In this document: piece by piece, positions 32,046-34,681 of the stretch | Position numbering within the stretch: position 1 is the first letter of the stretch | Layout of the letters: every line of letters begins with the position of its first letter | Assembly (NCBI GenBank): GCA_012960115.1 | Contig: DUBX01000043.1 | Location: 34,750-69,430 of the forward strand | Direction: 5' to 3' | Origin: Porticoccaceae bacterium | Lineage (GTDB): Bacteria > Pseudomonadota > Gammaproteobacteria > Pseudomonadales > Porticoccaceae | Length of the DNA stretch: 34,681 nt | The notes under the pieces: model-generated | Database searches by the model: none | The model's input: only the letters and a program-made list of their open reading frames with translations | Told to the model about the DNA's origin: nothing | Made by a program: the position numbers and the translations under genes

Positions 32046-33647
32046 GTGTTATCAGGGGCCTTCGCTATTAAAAATTTGTCTTTCAATTCATCTTTTGTAC
32101 TGTCTACACTTTTAATTTCAAGTTGCAGTCTGCTCCCAAAAACGCCGCAGGCTATGGGGTTAGAACAAAGCGGGTCAGCGCCTGAACCAGTCGCTGCAAT
32201 CTTGGTAGACGCCCGTCCTGAGGAGCACTTAAATCAGGTTGAGCATTCAGTCAATACAGAACTAGTGGTGCCTATCGAAGAGCCTGTTAATGCGGGCGAC
32301 CCAGACGACCTATGGCAAAGAATTCGCCTGGGGTATCAATTAGATTTAAGCAATCTGCCTGAGTCCGTAGCAAGACAACGTAAATGGTATATTGATAACC
32401 CCCACTATTTGAAAGCCGTATTCTCCAGAGCGGAACCTTTTATATACTATATAACAGACCAGTTGGAGCAGGCTGGGCTTCCGCTAGAATTAGCCCTGCT
32501 ACCCATCGTTGAAAGCACCTATGATCCTCTAGCCTATAGCCCCAGTCATGCAGCTGGTTTATGGCAATTCATCCCGTCTACCGCCAAACAATTCGGGTTA
32601 GATAGGAACCCCTGGTACGATGGGCGACGCGATATTGTTAGCTCTACAAACGCCGCTATCAAATACCTTACCTATTTATATAATCGCTTTGATAACGACT
32701 GGCTTTTGGCGCTTGCTGCTTACAATTCTGGTGAAGGCTACGTAAGTAAGTCCATTTCCAAAAACCGTAAAGCCGATAAGCCTTTAGATTTCTGGTCAAT
32801 ACGGTTACCCAAAGAGACGCGTAATTATGTACCGCAGCTGTTAGCTCTGGCCTCATTGATCGATACCCCCTCAGCCCATAAGATAGAATTGCCATTTATA
32901 GCAAATGCACCCTACTTTGAAATAATTGAGCTCGAGCACCAGGTCGCTTTGCAAACGGTCATGGAGGTTTCAGGTATGGATAGATCTCTATTCAATCGAC
33001 TGAATCCTGCATTTCGTCGCTCAACAACTCCCCCAACGGGTCAGCATACGCTACTTTTCCCATACGAAAACGCCAATTCGTTCAGAGCGGCACTCATAAC
33101 AACTAGTCAAAAAGATTGGATTCCACACACCGAATATGCCGTTGTCGCGGGTGATACTCTCTCGCAGATAGCGGAAAAATTTGGCACCCCTCTATCTTGG
33201 ATAAACGTACGGAATAATCTGAACTCAAGCCGACTCAAGATTGGGCAGATATTGATCATTCCCCACGATGAAGAAACAACGACATTTACAAGCGCAAACC
33301 CAAGCTTCAAAAATACCCGTTATAGGGTAGTTAGGGGCGATTCACTCTCGCAGATAGCCGCTCGATTCAAAACATCTGTGAAAAGTCTGCAGCAACAGAA
33401 CGGTCTGAGAACAGATGCTATTAAGATAGACCAGTACCTCAACATTCGCACTGCCACCAACAGGTCTACTGATGAAAATCTCAGGAAACTGTCTTATAAA
33501 GTGCGGTCGGGCGATTCGCTATATATGATCGCTGCAAAGTTTGATCTGAACATTAGAGATATTACGAATTGGAATAAAATTAGTCGCGATGAATATTTAC
33601 AACCTGGTCAAAGATTGACTCTTTTTATTAATCGCTTGCGAATCTAG
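32046..33647 (+). CDS. mltD: membrane-bound lytic murein transglycosylase D with three LysM domains
   Basis: Cleaves peptidoglycan glycan strands to 1,6-anhydro ends. Lipoprotein signal with lipobox ISSC (Cys27 in this numbering). The SLT domain has catalytic Glu156 in LLPIVESTYDP, then SHAAGLWQFIPSTA and LAAYNSGEGYV. Three LysM domains follow (about 364-406, 426-468, 484-528), one more than E. coli MltD. The GTG at 32046 has no Shine-Dalgarno and adds a peptide (MLSGAFA) before the signal. An in-frame ATT at 32067, 8 bases after AGGGG (32054-32058), would start (I/M)KNLSFNSS, a more natural signal peptide. I give the GTG coordinate but consider ATT a serious alternative. Confidence 0.95.
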   Translation: MLSGAFAIKNLSFNSSFVLSTLLISSCSLLPKTPQAMGLEQSGSAPEPVAAILVDARPEEHLNQVEHSVNTELVVPIEEPVNAGDPDDLWQRIRLGYQLDLSNLPESVARQRKWYIDNPHYLKAVFSRAEPFIYYITDQLEQAGLPLELALLPIVESTYDPLAYSPSHAAGLWQFIPSTAKQFGLDRNPWYDGRRDIVSSTNAAIKYLTYLYNRFDNDWLLALAAYNSGEGYVSKSISKNRKADKPLDFWSIRLPKETRNYVPQLLALASLIDTPSAHKIELPFIANAPYFEIIELEHQVALQTVMEVSGMDRSLFNRLNPAFRRSTTPPTGQHTLLFPYENANSFRAALITTSQKDWIPHTEYAVVAGDTLSQIAEKFGTPLSWINVRNNLNSSRLKIGQILIIPHDEETTTFTSANPSFKNTRYRVVRGDSLSQIAARFKTSVKSLQQQNGLRTDAIKIDQYLNIRTATNRSTDENLRKLSYKVRSGDSLYMIAAKFDLNIRDITNWNKISRDEYLQPGQRLTLFINRLRI

Positions 33648-33668
33648 AATACTCAAAAGTCTTATCCA

Positions 33669-33698
33669 AACATAAAGGCGTACAACCGCCTTTATGTT
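33669..33698. terminator. strong hairpin between convergent mltD and ppiD
   Basis: A perfect 12-bp stem, AACATAAAGGCG (33669-33680) with CGCCTTTATGTT (33687-33698), and loop TACAAC. U-runs are short on both sides, but the position between converging genes suggests a bidirectional terminator. Confidence 0.7.
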
Positions 33699-33719
33699 CG
33701 AATAAAAAACAATTTAAAC

Positions 33720-34681
33720 CTATTTTTCTATGGTCGCATTTGCTAGCAAGGACTGTTCATAAGCTGCCAAATCACGACTTCCCCTAGACACTGTTGAGGC
33801 AGCGACAAGTGAAGTCTTCTGTTGCTTAGTCAAACGATCTAGTCTGCCCTCTGTTACCCCGGTCAAACTTGCCACCACAAAGTCACCGTTGGACAGATAG
33901 AAACTTTCCACCACACTTTCAGCCACTGGTTTTGGTAACGAGAAAACCTTTTGTCCAATCTCAGCATTTGAACTAGCATTACGCCGAGTTCCATCAATGA
34001 CGACCTGCCAGCTAAGATTCTCACTTTTTGCGACAGTTTCAACGCTTTCTCCAGCCATAACTCGCGCCAATAGCGCGCCGCCTTGCTCTGCTAATTGGTT
34101 TTTAGACACATCGTCCGTAACTAACTGAACTACCCGCTCACGCACCTCAGGCAATTCTTGTTGCCGAGCGGCTATATACTCATTAAGTTTTAATACTAGA
34201 TATCTGTCATTACCTAATTCAAGAACCTCGCTAGCATATTGATCATTTACGACCTCAGGACTAAACGCAGCTCTTGCGACAGCAGGAAAAGCAGCCACTC
34301 CGCCGCCGCCTGACCGAGGAAATGCCTCGGAGGTCTTTAGCTCCAAACCAACATCCGCAGCTACCTCTGCGAGTGATTCAGCGTTAAAACTCAAATCTTT
34401 AAGGTTTTGCAGTTTCTCAACCAGCAAGTCGCTAGTAAATTCTTGAATGAGCTCTCGCTCAATTCTAGATCTCTGTTCAGACAATTCGTAAGTCTCTTGC
34501 TGGATATCCAAGAGCTTAATAAAATGCGTGCCCGCGTCAGTATTAACCGGCCCAGAAATCTGCCCTACCTCTAGCCCTGCCAACGCTTTTTCGAACGCCT
34601 CAGGAAAAGTCTCGCCTGAGGTATAACCTAAGTCACCACCTGACTCAGCTGAACCAAAATCTTCGGAATAGTCCTTGGCTA
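33720..34681 (-). CDS. ppiD: peptidyl-prolyl cis-trans isomerase D, C-terminal part (runs off window)
   Basis: The frame is open to the right edge, so only about 320 C-terminal residues are seen. The visible start is the end of a parvulin domain: AKDYSEDFGSAESGGDLGYT, FPEAFEKAL, GQISGPVNTDAGTHFIKLLDI. After it come an alpha-helical region (ELSEQRSRIERELIQEF) and the SurA_N-like/PpiD C-terminal domain. PpiD is an inner-membrane-anchored periplasmic chaperone near the SecYEG exit; the N-terminal membrane anchor lies outside the window. The length after the parvulin domain fits PpiD better than SurA or PrsA. Confidence 0.85.
   Translation of the reverse strand, partial: AKDYSEDFGSAESGGDLGYTSGETFPEAFEKALAGLEVGQISGPVNTDAGTHFIKLLDIQQETYELSEQRSRIERELIQEFTSDLLVEKLQNLKDLSFNAESLAEVAADVGLELKTSEAFPRSGGGGVAAFPAVARAAFSPEVVNDQYASEVLELGNDRYLVLKLNEYIAARQQELPEVRERVVQLVTDDVSKNQLAEQGGALLARVMAGESVETVAKSENLSWQVVIDGTRRNASSNAEIGQKVFSLPKPVAESVVESFYLSNGDFVVASLTGVTEGRLDRLTKQQKTSLVAASTVSRGSRDLAAYEQSLLANATIEK

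Overview
The window reads as chromosomal DNA of a gammaproteobacterium, probably marine. The basis is gene order. uvrC-pgsA-tRNA-Cys-tRNA-Leu(UAA) matches the uvrC-pgsA-glyW-cysT-leuZ order of E. coli, without glyW. The mltD / yafS-like methyltransferase / rnhA / dnaQ block matches the E. coli locus, without gloB. The dusA-tal-TerB / STAS-SpoIIE-mlaA block resembles, from memory, the PA2795-PA2800 neighbourhood of Pseudomonas aeruginosa. Sulfonate degradation genes and several large secreted proteins suit a seawater heterotroph. Placement below the class is inference.

Layout. 1-3.9 kb: the 3' part of a MocR-type (TauR-like) regulator, then xsc and pta. Together these convert sulfoacetaldehyde (from taurine and related sulfonates) to acetyl phosphate and then acetyl-CoA. 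3.9-9.4 kb: accessory genes, comprising a small secreted protein, an FAD-dependent oxidoreductase, a beta-propeller lipoprotein flanked by two copies of a 57-bp repeat, a small membrane protein and a 27-codon exported peptide. 9.4-12.1 kb: a gene-poor, visibly AT-rich stretch. It holds a 15-bp copy of the tRNA-Leu 3' end, a decayed ion-channel fragment and an FG-GAP repeat lipoprotein that appears to start at ATC. 12.1-15 kb: tRNA-Leu, tRNA-Cys, pgsA and uvrC, all on the minus strand.

15-18 kb: a compact catabolic locus. A kynureninase-like enzyme overlaps by 4 bp a member of the PrnB-like/DUF1864 branch of the IDO/TDO heme dioxygenase superfamily, and both are divergent from an Lrp/AsnC regulator. 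A perfect 9+3+9 bp palindrome lies between them. No formamidase or classical tryptophan 2,3-dioxygenase is present. This is the best candidate in the window for incompletely described chemistry.

18-25.6 kb: a modular choice-of-anchor-B surface protein; a translationally coupled dusA-tal-terB operon; and, converging on it, a PP2C phosphatase/STAS partner-switch pair whose receiver domain is degenerate, next to mlaA. 25.8-34.7 kb: hrpA, dnaQ, rnhA and a methyltransferase on the minus strand, then mltD on the plus strand, converging on the C-terminal part of ppiD, which runs off the window.

Unusual initiation signals recur. Two lipoprotein genes have their best Shine-Dalgarno sequence in front of an ATC or ATT codon. 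Two genes (hrpA and the FG-GAP gene) have a mini-hairpin that pairs the Shine-Dalgarno sequence with bases directly before the start codon. No CRISPR array, rRNA, intact insertion sequence or integrase was seen.
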